This document shows positions 43,501-55,968 of a stretch of 64,000 bases of DNA, piece by piece (position 1 is the first letter of the stretch; each line of letters opens with the position of its first letter). Both the position numbers and the translations under genes were made by a program. This DNA is from Astropecten irregularis (lineage: Eukaryota > Echinodermata > Asteroidea > Paxillosida > Astropectinidae). The notes below the pieces were generated by a model. That model ran no database searches. It saw only the letters and a program-made list of their open reading frames with translations, and was not told where the DNA came from. The stretch covers positions 13,282,602-13,346,601 of the forward strand of contig OZ020257.1 of NCBI GenBank assembly GCA_963971285.1, in the 5' to 3' direction.

Positions 43501-46500
43501 AAATTCTATACATTCAGGTACAGATCGACATACATGTACTGCGAGTCATGAACAGCTAGATGCATGCATTTACCTGTGATGGCAAATTTAGCATGTCACT
43601 TGATCAGTTTATTTATACTGTACTGTAAAAATGCAGAATTTTCACATTTGCTTTATAATATTTTTTTTATGTATGTAATCATTTTTTGCCATGTGATGAA
43701 AAAGCATGTTTGAAAATATTCATGTATTATATTAATCTACATGTACATGTACTTTCTTTTCCAAAAATATTTCACCCAAACCAAAATTTTTAGAGAGAGG
43801 CATTGTGTGTGGTTGAATACTAAATTAACAATTAATTTTTAATTAATTTGTTAACATGGCAAAAAGAGAACAAATTCAAACACAAGAAAGTAATTAGAAA
43901 TTCAGATTAAAATTGCATTTCAGTACAATATGTAATAAATAGTAAATAAAACAAAAAGCAAGAAGAAAATTTATACACTCTATGTACGTAAAGATCATGC
44001 ATCAATTTTGCAGTCAAATTGGACATCATTACATTTTAAGAAATAAGTCTTTTGGCGCCAGCGTACCAAGCAAATATTCGCTGTCTAGCGATAATGTGAA
44101 CATGTTGGCTTCGATCTATTGTCTGCAATTATACAATGTGTACTCAATGCAAATGTTTGCCCAGTATCCACAAGTGGTATTACAGGGTATATTATGACAT
44201 TAATCAACCTATTATACGACCAATTAAAACAATTGCCAATTTACGAACTCTCTGCCTATATATTAGAAAGACATTGTAATTTATACAGAATTGCCCGTAC
44301 ACACACTGGGAGCAATTAGTGTTAATTTCATCAAATTGTTGACTGAATTATGAAAAATGTTCAGTTACATGTAATTTTGAATACATTCAAAGCAAAAGAT
44401 CATAATTTTTCTGTCCTTCAGAAATTTTGGTTAAAAATGTTATAAATGTTTTGAAGACATGCAGTCTGTTTTTCTGTGACTAAGATGCATGTGTAATACA
44501 CACTTAATTGTCTGAATCAGGCAGGTGATGTTTGGTCTAGCATCAGTATTTGTTTGTTGAAAGATGCTGCAAGAAAATATAACATGTATTAAATCAATAC
44601 TGAGAAAAGTAGACATGCAGCACGTTGGTTGCATGTCTACTAGTGCGGTTGCTACGGTTGCAGGGTACGTTGCTAAGGGATACAACCGGCAGCTGACCTG
44701 TTATCAAAGCTGATGCATGTACGTGGTGCATTTTGTATTGTGCATTTCATTGCCATGGTAACCATTCTGTTGATTGCAGAGGGCATAAGTTGCTGTACAC
44801 ATTTTATGACAAAGAAATGACAATGCCTTTATTATCATTTAAATTAACAAGTGATCCACTACAAAACGAGAACGATTAATCGTCGTTCCAAGCAAGCTAT
44901 AGTCCCTTTAGAATATGTTTGAGAATTTTATAGGAAAACCTGTCAAATAAAGTTTGCAGTATACCGAGTACAGAATTATAGGTGAATGAAATCGTACATA
45001 TTTATAGGATTGCTGTTTTGATAATCTGTGATCTAAACAAAAATATGCTTTGTTCTGAGTTTTAAAGCTTGACCCAGTGTAAATACATGTAAAGTTCTCC
45101 TTTGCTTAAAAAAACATCTATGACTCCATGTCAGACAAAAATACACAGTTTTTTACTCTGCATTAAAAGATAAATTGTCTTGCATTTGAGTTCTATAAAA
45201 ACCAATTCATTGTAGTAATAAAATACGGAAAAATAATTAACAATAACATGTTTGTTTGAATTTACATGTATGTGGAGAAATAACATTTATGTATTTAGTT
45301 TAAATATATCAGTTAGCCCTCCTAGCTCCACGCATTTTATATTTCAGGTCAATATTTTGGTTGATGAGCAATTTGCAGCTCAGTTTATTAATTGCGAAGT
45401 TTAAATTAAATTTGACAAACAGAAAAAGTGCATCCTTAAACCCTTTTGTTTCAGCTGTTGAATTCTTGTGAAAGAAAAACAAGCTTTTTTGCTTTCGAAT
45501 ATATCTTTTGATTAAGGAAGATTTTTTTAAAGAAACTAAATTCAATAGGACAATTAGGATTAAGAAAGCTTTAGTTTTAATATTTCTAAGTGTATTATTG
45601 ATTTGTTTTTTTAATGATTAAATTTTTTTTTTCTGTAGGCGGCATCGTTGCCCACACAAGCCCCAGGCCACAGTCAGCAAGGGTCCTTGTGTTCTGTCCG
45701 AGTACACTAACAAGTACAAGCCGTATCCAGGCAACCTGATGCGAGACAGCTTCAAGCCCAAAGAGCAGATGATTCAAGGGACGGGGTCCATGTCCGATGC
45801 CACCACGCATAGGTCAGTATATCACCGGTCAAATTGTTTCCGCAAAATTTGTATCGATTTTAGCCGGGACTGACCTTTTAAAACGGAATGAAATATTTAA
45901 AAGGAAATTTTTTATTGATAAGGTCAGCCAGTTCTCTCTTAAAATAGAAGAAGGCTAGCTGTCTGATTTGAATTTTAATCATATTGTATTTTAAAAGGGA
46001 AACTGACTGGATTTTAAGTCATTGAAAGGCAAACAAGGAAAAATTGACTGGAATCCTGCTCCAGTCAAATTTTTCTTTGTGGGCACCTTTCAATGACTTA
46101 CAAAATTCAATCAGTTTCCCTTGTGGTTATTTGATGATTGTTGAAACTATTGACTGGAGCGGTATTCGAACCGGCGACCTCCTGAATACCATACCAAGGT
46201 GCTCTACCAACTGAGCTAGATTTTTATATTGGTGGTGTCCCTAAAAGTTAATTTAATTATCTCTGTTCATTTCGCAGTCAGAAGCATGAAACCACGCACT
46301 AACTGAGCTATCCAGCCATGTGCCAGCCTATGTTGGTGGTGTAGTCAATAAACAATCATCTTTGTTAATTTTTGTTTCTTAAAACATAAAGAAAAGAAAA
46401 AGTCACATATTTTGGTATGGCGTGTCTTAAAAAAACCACTGTGCCGAGATCCATTCATTAATGTCCATGAATGTACTTTCTCGGTTTCCAGGATTGATTT

Positions 46501-48530
46501 TGTTCCTCGTGATGCGGACCGTCCTTCGATTCACCAGCCCGATCCGTACCGCAAACCCAGTGGTGACATCGACCACCTGACATCCTACACTAAGGACTAC
46601 CCAGGTCACAAGTCCGAGCCCATCAAGAGTTTTCGAGGCGACCACACCCGGCACGTGCCCTCGGGAGAGTTCAGAGGAAACCCAACATACACAGGTGGGT
46701 GACCTTGGGGTGATCCTTAGAGGAGGATTGAACCCCTGTAGTCCAGAGATGCAAGTGGTCACTGTCAGAAAACTGAAATGACTGTCTGTGTTATAGCTAG
46801 ATAAGCCCTCTCCGCACTGGACTTTTTTTCCCGGGGGTTTCACCGAGCCGATTGGTAAATGAAAAATTGGCAAATGTTACCGCAATTGGACTTTTGACTC
46901 AGGTAACTTAACCCGCGTACGTGCCGAAGAATTACCGAGCTGTCAATACTAGGCTCGTGAGTGTAACCGACTCACACTGTCGGCACTGCACTTTTTGTCT
47001 CGGGTAAAGTGTTCTGTGGAATTCCTCCTGGGCAGAAGTTGGCCAGTAGAAATGCCCGAGCGGGTCGAGAAAAGTAACTGAGCAGGTAGACTTCCTGAGA
47101 CGTCCGCACTGGACTTAAAATGGGTTAAGTACCCAGCAAATCAGTAACTTTGCCCCAAAAAAGTCTAGTGCAGACAGGGCTTAAGACATTTATGCGCTGC
47201 ATGCAGGAACACAGCATGATGCAAGGCAGTGTCACAGAAGATTAGTGAATATCATCAAAGGGGGCTTGAAAATAAATCGTACAATTCAAAATATTTGAAC
47301 TTCAGATGGGAAAAAAATTGGAATGGGGGCTAAAAATCTGAACAAAAAATCTGATTTCAGATTAAAATCTTAAAAGTTGCATCTCTGTGTGACCTTCTTC
47401 TTTCCTTTGTTTGCTAGTCATGATTAATTTTTCATGGAAACACGTCATGAAGCTTGCTTACAACAAAGTTTTGCAGAGAAATCGGAATGAAGTCAAATAT
47501 GGTGTTTGTGTGTGTTCTTTATTTTGCAGATGATTACCGCAGGTGGAGTCTACCAGCTAAAGATCAAACTAAGGGATTCCACACCTATGTGCCACCATCT
47601 GCCCCCTTCGATGGCATGTCCACATTTGCCCGAGACTACCAGCCTAAGAAAGCCGATCTTCGTGGAAGCCTGCGTCCTGCTGAAAACACTCAGCGGTCGG
47701 ACGCCCCCTTTGAAGATCTGACCAGCCACAGGCAGTCCTACATCCCCCACGCACCACAGGCAAGGTACGTACGCCCGCAGGATGCTTATCAAAAGAATCC
47801 AAACAAGTTTGACGGCCTGACGACGTTCCAGCGTGACTTCACCTCTAAGGATGGCTACCGATCGGATAACTTCAAGCCGGACGCGACGCCCATGAAGTCC
47901 GATCTCCCGTTTGACGACAACACAACCTTCAAGTCCGACTACAAGAAGTGGGACTGTGGGCCCGTCCAGGCTCACGTTCCCGAAACATACCAGAAGCCAG
48001 CAGGTGACATGGACCTGTACACCACCAACAAGTTGGCCTATCAACCCCACAATATCCGGCCCGCTTCGGCCAAGCGTCCCGTCTCGCAAGGCAGACGAAC
48101 GGACATGCCGTTTGACGACCGCACCAACTACAATTCAGATTTCCGGAGGTGGAGCAGCCGTCCGGAAAGGCGCGGCGACCCGTCGCAGCGTCCGTACGAG
48201 AGGCCCATGGTTCCGTTTGACGGCACTACCAACTACCAATCAAGCTTTATTCCCAAGCAGGCCGCGCCGGCAAAAAGCATGGGCCCCAATCGCACGGCTA
48301 TGCAAAGCAGCGATCCGTTTGACGACCGCACTTTCTACAAGCTAGACTTTACGGCTAAGGAAATGAAGCCCTGTCCGGCGGTTGATCTGAGAGGCAGCGG
48401 GTACGCCTTCAAGGCGACAGATCAGCGAGGCCATGAAGTGTGGGCAAGGAATGCCTGGTCTGGGGAAGCTGAACGCGGCACCAAGACGCCACCACAGCAG
48501 ATAAGCATTGAACAAGCAACCTACGCTTGA
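40582..48530 (+). CDS. Stabilizer of axonemal microtubules, SAXO1/2 type (complete, 4 exons)
   Basis: Microtubule-binding protein of cilia, centrioles and sperm flagella (former FAM154 family). Exons: 40582-40619, 45639-45812, 46492-46694, 47530-48530 (stop TGA). Sum 1,416 nt, 471 residues, close to human SAXO1 (474). N-terminus has the family's cysteine-rich start MTRQCICQICTCGRHRCPH. The rest is a chain of Mn-type repeats of about 30-35 residues with the core PFD-x-x-T-x-(F/Y)-x-x-D-(F/Y), for example APFDGMSTFARDY, LPFDDNTTFKSDY, MPFDDRTNYNSDF, VPFDGTTNYQSSF, DPFDDRTFYKLDF, which bind and stabilise microtubules. The first exon carries 12 codons; intron 1 is 5.0 kb. The frame open at 47454 before the last exon is intron. 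I cannot tell SAXO1 from SAXO2, so no symbol is given. Confidence 0.92.
41603..41692. mobile_element. 90-bp miniature of the MULE-like element
   Basis: TTGTTGCGATGATCGTAACC...GGTTACGGTCATCGCAACTA; the interior keeps AGGTCTGACAT and CCCAGTCCCCATGTCAG from the arms of 30491-32583. Exact 9-bp duplication ACCAAGTTA at 41594-41602 and 41693-41701. Lies in SAXO intron 1. Confidence 0.88.
42340..42376 (+). repeat. Short hammerhead-like fragment
   Basis: TTGAGAAGGATCCTGCTATAGG then ATTGAAACGTCAGTC: stem II (TCCTGCTATAGGA) plus a GAAACGTC block as at 15.66 kb, with the left core reduced to TTGAGAA. Flanking arms not found. Confidence 0.4.
44749..44762 (+). promoter_or_regulatory. Near-perfect RFX X-box in SAXO intron 1
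   Basis: ATTGCCATGGTAAC differs from the consensus GTTGCCATGGNAAC at the first base only. Another two degenerate half-site pairs (GGTTGCTACGGTTGC, CGTTGCTAAGG) lie within 110 bp upstream. RFX sites mark many ciliary genes, which fits SAXO. Confidence 0.45.
45316..45395 (+). repeat. 3' region of the hammerhead-associated repeat
   Basis: GCCCTCCTAGCTCCACGCATT then ATTTCAGGTCAATATTTTGG and TTGATGAGCAATTTGCAGC. Same order at about 15683-15900, where a fold-back element interrupts it, and partly at 24.67 kb. Suggests a longer parent element. Confidence 0.55.
45995..46345 (-). repeat. SINE family 1 copies, one inverted, with fold-back 3' ends
   Basis: Minus-strand tRNA-like body around 46143-46222 (B box complement TTCGAACCGG, A box complement CTCTACCAACTGAGCTA). 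AGGGAAACTGACTGGATTTT and GTCATTGAAAGG (about 45998) mirror CCTTTCAATGACTT and ATCAGTTTCCCTT (about 46088), so two SINE tails lie head to head. In SAXO intron 2. Confidence 0.7.
46803..47182. mobile_element. Fold-back element with TA target, SAXO intron 3
   Basis: AGCCCTCTCCGCACTGGACT on the left mirrors AAGTCTAGTGCAGACAGGGCT on the right, flanked by TA on both sides; the interior repeats CGCACTGGACTT and GCACTGCACTTTT. TA suggests Tc1/mariner-type mobilisation; that assignment is inference. Confidence 0.6.
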
Positions 48531-49238
48531 GTTGCTTTAATCAGGGCCGAAGATCACAAAGCTCAAAAGTATCGTCAAACAAATTCCTTCGAGATACATT
48601 CCCTCAACAAAATATCAAATCAAGCATGGAAATAGAGCTTCACGCGAGAAGCCTACTTCTTGAGAATATGATCAGTGATATAAAAATTTCATTTGCCGAA
48701 TAATTAGATTTTCACTTCACTGGTTGGTCAGTTACATTGAGGTAGTTGACACCAGAAAAAATACTAACTATTGGAGTGCAATATAGTACCTTTTTTTTTT
48801 CAAAAGGGAATTCATTTTTTTTTTTAAGCACAAGAGAGAACAGAAATAATTAGAGGCTTTTAAGAAGTATTTGCAATATACCTTTTTAATACCCTCTTTA
48901 CAAACAGTGGATGTTACTGAACACCTAAAACAATAATCACATGAATTAATACAAAAATATTACTTAAATATTAGTAAAATATTACATAAATCTGTGTACC
49001 TATTTACATACCATGATGATAACCCACATGTATACATACATGAAGAAGAAAAACAAAATACATTTCAGTTCACTTGTAATCATATCGTACCCTTAACCAT
49101 TTAACACATACCCATATCCATTGTACAGAGAATAAGGCAATTCAGTTTTGCATTTATAATTATCATGGGGCTTGATATTTCAAGTCCAAAGAATGTGTCA
49201 TAGAGATTATGCACAGTGATGGGTTTTTATGGATCATG

Positions 49239-49376
49239 GGGTCGAATTCACCAAACCCATCGTAACTTACTATCAATCGTAGGAGTTATGATGCATTGCA
49301 GGCCTACATATGGTATGATGGATTATCATTCATAACTCGGGTTACGATCGATCGTAGGGCTTTGTGAAACCTACCC
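49239..49376. mobile_element. Fold-back MITE, second copy of the 26983 family
   Basis: GGGTCGAATTCACCAAACCC and CATCGTAACTTACTATCAATC on the left match 26983-27123 base for base over long runs; right end GGGCTTTGTGAAACCTACC. CAG follows the right end; the left flank reads ATG, so the duplication is imperfect. Confidence 0.7.
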
Positions 49377-49863
49377 CAGAAAGGTTTCGTTATCTTGCTC
49401 AGATTAATAACAGATCAAAAGAAATGAAACAAAGAAAAACAGAGGAAAGAAAAAAAAACTATTGAATTCACAAGTATCAAAATATATTGGATTGGTTCAA
49501 GGACTGTCCCATTTTCACACAATGTACCTTGAACAATTAAACATAATGATTGCTTTAGCCCTTTTGCCTTTGCCAATGGTATTGATGTCAAAACCTTGCA
49601 AGAATGGCCAAAAAACACTGAATACTACACCCTGTACAAGATATCCATTACAAAGAATAACGCTGGTCACAGTTTAAATTACATGTTTTTCTCTCTCGAA
49701 AAGAAAACAGTCTTGTCATTTGGTTGTGAAAAGCTATACTAATTGACAAGGTGTTGGGCTACATACTGTTTACATGTGAGCACCAAAGACTGTTTTCACA
49801 ACCAAAACAGAACAGGGAAGGGAAAAAAAGTCATCAAATTTTCATTGTTGGTTTGTGCCGGTT

Positions 49864-49876
49864 GTTGCTAGGCAAC
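49864..49876. promoter_or_regulatory. Perfect palindromic RFX X-box
   Basis: GTTGCTAGGCAAC: two complete RFX half-sites with one base between them. 1.3 kb after the SAXO stop codon. Function unproven. Confidence 0.45.
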
Positions 49877-50068
49877 CACCACGCAGGCATAAACATGGTG
49901 GAAACGCACACAGCATCCGCCAAGCTCTGCTGGGTAAACTAGCGGTCTGTTTTGTCATTGTGCCACACAGTGAAGGGATTATGGTGCCATGGAGCAGCAT
50001 ACTATTTACTTCATACAACAATTATAAACACCTTTTTTCTTTACATTCCCATATTGCTCTCCCCAATT

Positions 50069-50679
50069 GGGGCCAATTTCATAGAGTTGCTTAAAGGTAG
50101 AATCTTACTTTGGTTTTTGACAAAGAAATACAGATTCGTGGGCAAAAATATCAAGGAAGATACAGTAAAAGTAATCTGTGAAAATTTCAGTCCCATACGG
50201 TGCCCAATTTTTTAGAAAACAGGGAAAAACGGCCACAGTATTTCTTAAGTCTTTTCTCTTTTATTTTTGATCTTTTAAAAGATCAAAAAGATTTTCGGTT
50301 GTTGTTTTACTCATTTCTGGATAAATACACCATTCCAGGCGGAAATATTTTAACAGTATGTTTCTACCACCACCATCTTCATACCCTGTAAGTTATACGT
50401 AAATCTGTGAACATTTCTGTTTTAGTCTCTTACCAAAGTATGATACTACCTTTAAGCACTAAATTTGCTTAAGCATGAAAAGTCTTCCATGATCAAACAG
50501 GATTGCCAACCAAAAAATTATACATGTGATGTTTACTACTTTTGACTTGTATTCAGCCATTGTTTTGCTGAGCATAACATTTACAAGGAATCTTACCTGG
50601 CAAACTGATTTTATTACCAATTATGTTTTTTGTGCTTAAGCAAATTTTGGTGCTTAAACAGCTCTATGAAATTGGCCCC
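50069..50679. mobile_element. Fold-back element (GGGGCCAATTTCATAGAG ends) hosting a TTAA MITE
   Basis: GGGGCCAATTTCATAGAG mirrors CTCTATGAAATTGGCCCC exactly; next inside, TTGCTTAA and GCTTAAGCAAATTT. The TTAA MITE 50091-50455 sits in the left arm, so the host is the older element. Confidence 0.8.
50091..50455 (+). mobile_element. TTAA MITE, subfamily B, nested
   Basis: TTAAAGGTAGAATCTTACTTTGG...ACCAAAGTATGATACTACC then TTTAA; centre TTTTTGATCTTTTAAAAGATC. TTAA at both borders. Confidence 0.85.
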
Positions 50680-51830
50680 ATAAGCTGGTGTCTGTTTGAA
50701 ATGATTTAGTTAACTGTTATTTTTTTTTTCAGAAGAAAAAAGCACACATATTGAAATGGAAATGTAAAATACTATGCAGCAGCATGTAAACTCTATATTA
50801 ATGATAAATTCCATTACTTGAAAAAAGGAAAATACACATTCATGAATAAATTCTAAACACAAACTGAACAAACTGGCAAGGTAAGAGAGAAGTGAAGCAC
50901 ATTCGACAAATACAACTCAAAACTGTCACAGCACACATTAGAAAAAGAAACACGTTTAACTGGAATGTAACACATACACTGCACTTAGAAAGAATAAAAG
51001 AATGAATAAATTGAATGATACAGAACCATAACTGTAAGGCATTTTTTTGAAAATCAAAGGATAGCTTTCTTTTTCTTAAAGTACTTTACGTGGCCAAGTA
51101 CATTTTATACTGTAGGCCGTTGCCTGAAAAACTACCAGAATTGCACCCAGTTCAATTAGCTTGTACATTATACAAAAGTGAAGTGAAATTATTTATGATG
51201 CCGAATCCAAATTCAGTATGTCTAGCAGTAAATTGGCAGCGATAAATTGAATACATTTCATGTTGCTAGAAACCAAACTTGTTTCACTTTTACATGCAGT
51301 TGAATCCAACCCCTTACAAATAATAGAAATATTCGTTCATACAAATACCTCCAGCAAAACTCAATGGCAGGCAGAATGATTTTGCAAATGCAGAATCCCA
51401 AGTTTTTTTTTTTTTGAAACCTAGAATTTGAATTGGATAACAGTAGGCTGACTATGAATGTGCTTGATTAATTTGGCTACGGCTCTCAAATTATACACAA
51501 GTCTAGAGGAAGCAGCTCTAGCCTGTACCGTTATTACAGCCACAGCCGTTTATGTGTAAATTGATGCTGCAACCAAATATTTTATACACGCATGACCTTA
51601 GATTACTTGACACCCACATGTAGACTTTGCAATTGATACTATTCAAAGAATAGTAAGAACAATATTGCTGATTAAGTTTAACCTTGGTTAAAAAATACGC
51701 ACAGGGTATCTCCACTTTTGTTTCGTTCTCCTTTTTGATCAATACATGTTAATTAGCACAGAGAGCTATTGCATCTACATTGTACACTGTTGCTAGTACT
51801 GCACTGGTAGAGTGTATTAATGCTGATAGT

Positions 51831-52206
51831 TTAAAGGTATAATACATGATTGGTAAAGGTCACAGAACAGCACTCACACTTTGTCTGATCACACATATTC
51901 ATGAAATAAAAAAAAACTGTGAAAATTTAAGCTCAATCGGACTTCTGAGCACAATCGTGAAAATAGCGAAAAACCTGACTCAATTTTTCTCATCAAACAA
52001 AAAGAATGGTTTTGATCTTACTCCGAGATCAAAACTGTTTTCGGTCTTTGTTTTACAAATTTCTGGATAAATACAGCATTTCAGGTGGAAACACATGTAT
52101 GTATGTTTCCACCAGCACAGTTGTCATACCCTGAAAGTTATATACCGGTACATAAATCTTTGAACATTTCTGTTTGGGTATGTTACCAATCCTGTACTGT
52201 ACATTT
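51831..52206 (+). mobile_element. TTAA MITE, subfamily A
   Basis: Starts TTAAAGGTATAATACATGAT, nearly identical over its first 60 bp to the copy at 6879, 45 kb away; right TIR TTACCAATCCTGTACTGTAC. The final TTTAA has decayed. Confidence 0.78.
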
Positions 52207-53116
52207 ATTGTAAAGTAAAGTGCACAGAAAACCATGCTTGGCTTTTTTCAATGTTAGATCATCTCCATGTACATGTGTACTGTAGACCCCCTTTAGTATC
52301 TACTGAAACTGAAAGAGTAAGATACCAAATTAATAATAATCTAGTATTTCAAAAAAATGTTAAATTGACTTTTGTATTTCTCAGCCATTGATGACTAGTT
52401 AAAAAGCTTTGATACCCAGAGATCTGTAGGACTATAATATGACAAAAATAGAACAAGAATGAAGTCTTAGTTGTACAAAGTTGTTAGAATTTCTTTCTTT
52501 ATATTTTAAACGAAGATTTTTTGTTCCGGCTGCATATACTTGTACATAAATACATAAATTTTAAAGTGCCTATATTTCTGAAGTCCTAAAAGTGCCTTAA
52601 AAGCTTACGACGCCAAAACAATATGAATAAATTAATGAATAAATTAGTGAGATACATTTTTACACAATGCTGGGTCAATACAGTTTCATATGGTGTTAAT
52701 GTATTTTTGTAGGATTGCTTTTTGAAAATATTCTAGTGCCTTTTTTCCAGTTTGAACTATGGATGAAGAATACAAAAAAAAAAAAAAAAGATAAATTGTA
52801 AATTTTTTTTTTAAATGTTTCAAGTACACATTTTAAATTCTGTGATGTAATTGTACTCAGTTTTCGAAAAAGTGAAATATTATTAGTTTTACCAGAATAA
52901 GATTTGGGAAAAAAAGTGTGTATGTTTTTCTTTTGAGAATGAATTGAACAATTAAACAAAAATGCTGTTAAAGTTTGTTTAAATATTTGGTAGACATGAT
53001 AAACGCAGTCAGTACTTAGTTCATTCAATATGCACAGCCTTGCTTGTGTTGATTTTTCTGATAAGAAAGAAATTTTTGTTATCTCGAGAGTTTGCAACCC
53101 GTACAAATATGACCTG

Positions 53117-53408
53117 GGCCCAATTTCATGGAATCCGTTACGGCCTTATTTTGTGCTTACGGGCACTGCTACGCGTGAAATCTATTTCATGGAATCCGTA
53201 AGCAAGACTCTCTGTTAGCGAATAATTTCTAGGCTAACTGTGATTATTTTCTGCTAACGCGCTGTCGTATGCATTCTGCACAAATTCCTTGCTTACCGTT
53301 ACCAAAAAGGAAACTCTCCCGTGAAATACGCTAACCATAACCAAAAGAATTCTCCTACCGAAAGCGAAGAATTTTTGCTAATGGTAACGGATTCCATTAA
53401 ATTGGGCC
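53117..53408. mobile_element. Fold-back MITE with clean CTG target duplication
   Basis: GGCCCAATTTCATGGAATCC then GTTACGG mirrors GGTAACGGATTCCATTAAATT then GGGCC. CTG at 53114-53116 and 53409-53411. 292 bp; the interior repeats TTACGG/GCTAAC modules in both directions, as in the copy at 14213-14513. Confidence 0.82.
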
Positions 53409-54322
53409 CTGCTGCTTTTTTCAACAAGAAAATTGATGTAAGCTCGGAAGCTTGCCACTTACGTTTTATCTCGTATAACTAATCCCAAACCCGCCAAATC
53501 CATTTCCAAAACTATAAGATTTTGGGCCGACAGTTTGAGACCTAATGAGGGCTGGATTGGCCTGGCACAGCCCTTGAATTATGAATGTGCCATGCTGATA
53601 CTGCACAGAGTTGGATTTAGCTGGAAGGTTCCGAGCCCAAATATCCCGAATGAGAGAATGCAAGATTGCAGACAAAAAAAGGCTACCTAGCTAGCAGGCT
53701 GCCTAGCTAGTAACTGTACGATACAATGAGTGAACAACTTACACTGTAAGTTACAGTTTATGAGAGCTTAACTGAATTGCACACGTAGATAATGCTTAAT
53801 AAAGTGAAACATACTGATAATAATGAGGAAAATAGTGAAATATATTCGTAAAAATTGGTTTACGTATTTGTGTATATATACATATATGATTTTAAAATTC
53901 AACATAAAATCTTTTTAGTTTTTACGGTATTAATAAAGAATTTATATATATATGTGTATATAAGTATACATTATAAATTTCATATCATGCACACAATTCT
54001 CAGTGCTTGTCTTTTTAAGAACAATGTAAATTTAGTTGTCATTGTTATATTTGAATATTGCTTTGATACCTAGACTTTAAATGGCAATGATGTTGAATTG
54101 TATTGGTAGAGTGTTACACATGTTATGTGTAGTTGTGAATGTGTGAATGTGATGATTATTTGTGGAAGCCCAACACAAACAATCTCAATTTTAGGTTCAA
54201 ATTGCCAAACCATCACTAACTACGTATAAAGTTGAGCAGTGGATAATGAGAGTTGATGTGAGAGAATGAAAATTATAAGAATCAATATGATGCAAACAGA
54301 ATATGTAACTGACATTTAGAAA

Positions 54323-54693
54323 TTAAAGGTAATATCATACTTTGGTTTTTTGTCAAAGAAATACAGATTAATAATGGGCAAAAATATCAAGGAAGATACA
54401 ATAACAATGATCTGTGAAAATTTCAGTCCCATACGGTGCCAACTTTTTGAGAAAACAGTGAAAAACGGCCGCAGTATTTCTTAAGACTTTTTCCTTTTAT
54501 TTTTGATCTTTAAAAGATCAAAAATGATTTTGGCCACTGTTTTTTACTCTTTTCTGGATAAATTTAGCATTTCAGACAGAACAAGTTTAACGGTATGTTT
54601 CTACCATCACCATCTTTTATACCCTGTACATTATAGTTAAATCTGTGAAGATTTCTGATTTGGTATGCTACCAAAGTATGATACTACCTTTAA
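54323..54693 (+). mobile_element. TTAA MITE, subfamily B, full length
   Basis: TTAAAGGTAATATCATACTTTGG...CCAAAGTATGATACTACC then TTTAA; 371 bp, TTAA on both sides. The best-preserved TIRs of the subfamily. Confidence 0.85.
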
Positions 54694-55245
54694 GCATAAT
54701 CTGCAGTCCTTTCAAATTCCTTATATGCAGCATTGGAATAAAAAACCAGATTTTGCAAAATTCAGGTCATTTTTTCAAAAATCCAGGGCAACTCGACTTC
54801 AATTTGAGTTATTAAATGTTCAATGTATATAAAAGTAAATACTGTAACAATTGGTGTTTATGACTGTACATTTTGTAGATGCATGGTGTAAATATGGTAT
54901 TGTTAAAAATGTAGATGGAAGTCTGAAATATGGAACGAAAAATCAATAAAATATGGAAGGTGGTAGAGCCAATAGAAATTCTATTGTTGTCTCTGAATAC
55001 TGTGTAGAATACTATGGTAGTTAGAATGTGCACATTGCTACAATACAAGTGAACTAGCTCAACAGCGTGTGGACTGTTGAGTGTTACATGTATCTTTTTT
55101 TCTCCCTCTGAGTCTGTTCAGGCAAGTTTGACGTGATGTTCCCATTTGACATGCAGTGAAGTCTACTCCAGCTACCCGACACTCATTTTGGTGATGAGTC
55201 ATGATCATGAATCAATCGAGCACCACACTTGACGGTATGCATGGT

Positions 55246-55412
55246 ATAGACCTTATTCACGGTGCATCCATCCTACATTCGAAGCAGTGTAATCCAACCG
55301 AGGCTTGGATTCGAAATAGTCTGGTACCAGTTTTCTTTTTGGGAACTGGTGTTATCCTTTCCAACGGGTATACAAGGAAGGTGACAAAAATGGATGCGCC
55401 TTGAATAAGGCG
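55246..55412. mobile_element. Fold-back element
   Basis: TATAGACCTTATTCACGGTGC and CATCCAT on the left mirror ATGGATGCGCCTTGAATAAGG on the right, about 167 bp. Boundary bases uncertain. Confidence 0.55.
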
Positions 55413-55764
55413 TATGGTACACCATTGATGTCATTGGTAATGACCACAAACAGATTGTTATGGTCTGTTTACAAAAATTGACAAGATTGATAGAAATACA
55501 AATTGTCTCAGGAAAATGCTTCCTCTGAAATGCTGTTGTGAAAGAGAAAACTGCAACTAAAAACCGCCAAAAAACGCACTGTAAATTTCACGTACAGATA
55601 TTCACTTTACAAATCGGCAGCTGTTTTGTTGCTGCTTTCTCAAAAACCTGCGCACCTACTTTGATGAAATGTTTACAAACTGGTGTTACATTTCAAAAGA
55701 GGAAGATTGGAATGAATACTCTCTTAAAAAAACCTCAATGTGACCAAGGAGGGAACCATACCAG

Positions 55765-55899
55765 GGGTCGAAATTAACTTCTCTTGGTGGCCCATAGGGC
55801 CAATGGAAAGTGCACTGCACTGGCATTGTTCCTCAAATCAGTGGCCCGATGATTGTTTTTGGTGGCCCCCATGGCCACAACCACTGTTAATTTCGACCA
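55765..55899. mobile_element. Fold-back MITE (GGGTCGAAATTAAC ends), CWG target
   Basis: GGGTCGAAATTAAC mirrors GTTAATTTCGACC; interior TTGGTGGCCCATAGGGCCAA and TTGGTGGCCCCCATGGCCAC are near-direct repeats. CAG precedes it (55762-55764) and CTG follows (55900-55902). Confidence 0.72.
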
Positions 55900-55968
55900 C
55901 TGTATCATACCATGAAGGCTGGACTGAAATGCAATGATACAATGGTACAATTTTCTTTTGGTCCCAAT

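Larger units (their letters stand above)
48531..55968. other. Between convergent SAXO and pts genes; repeats only
   Basis: The SAXO 3' UTR starts it and the pts 3' UTR ends it, borders unknown. Contains fold-back MITEs (49239-49376, 50069-50679, 53117-53408, 55246-55412, 55765-55899) and TTAA MITEs (50091-50455, 51831-52206, 54323-54693). I see no exon. Confidence 0.6.

Noticed and set aside
47550..48089. 179-codon minus-strand open frame
   Set aside because: Antisense shadow of the large SAXO exon, produced by its repetitive, GC-richer coding sequence.
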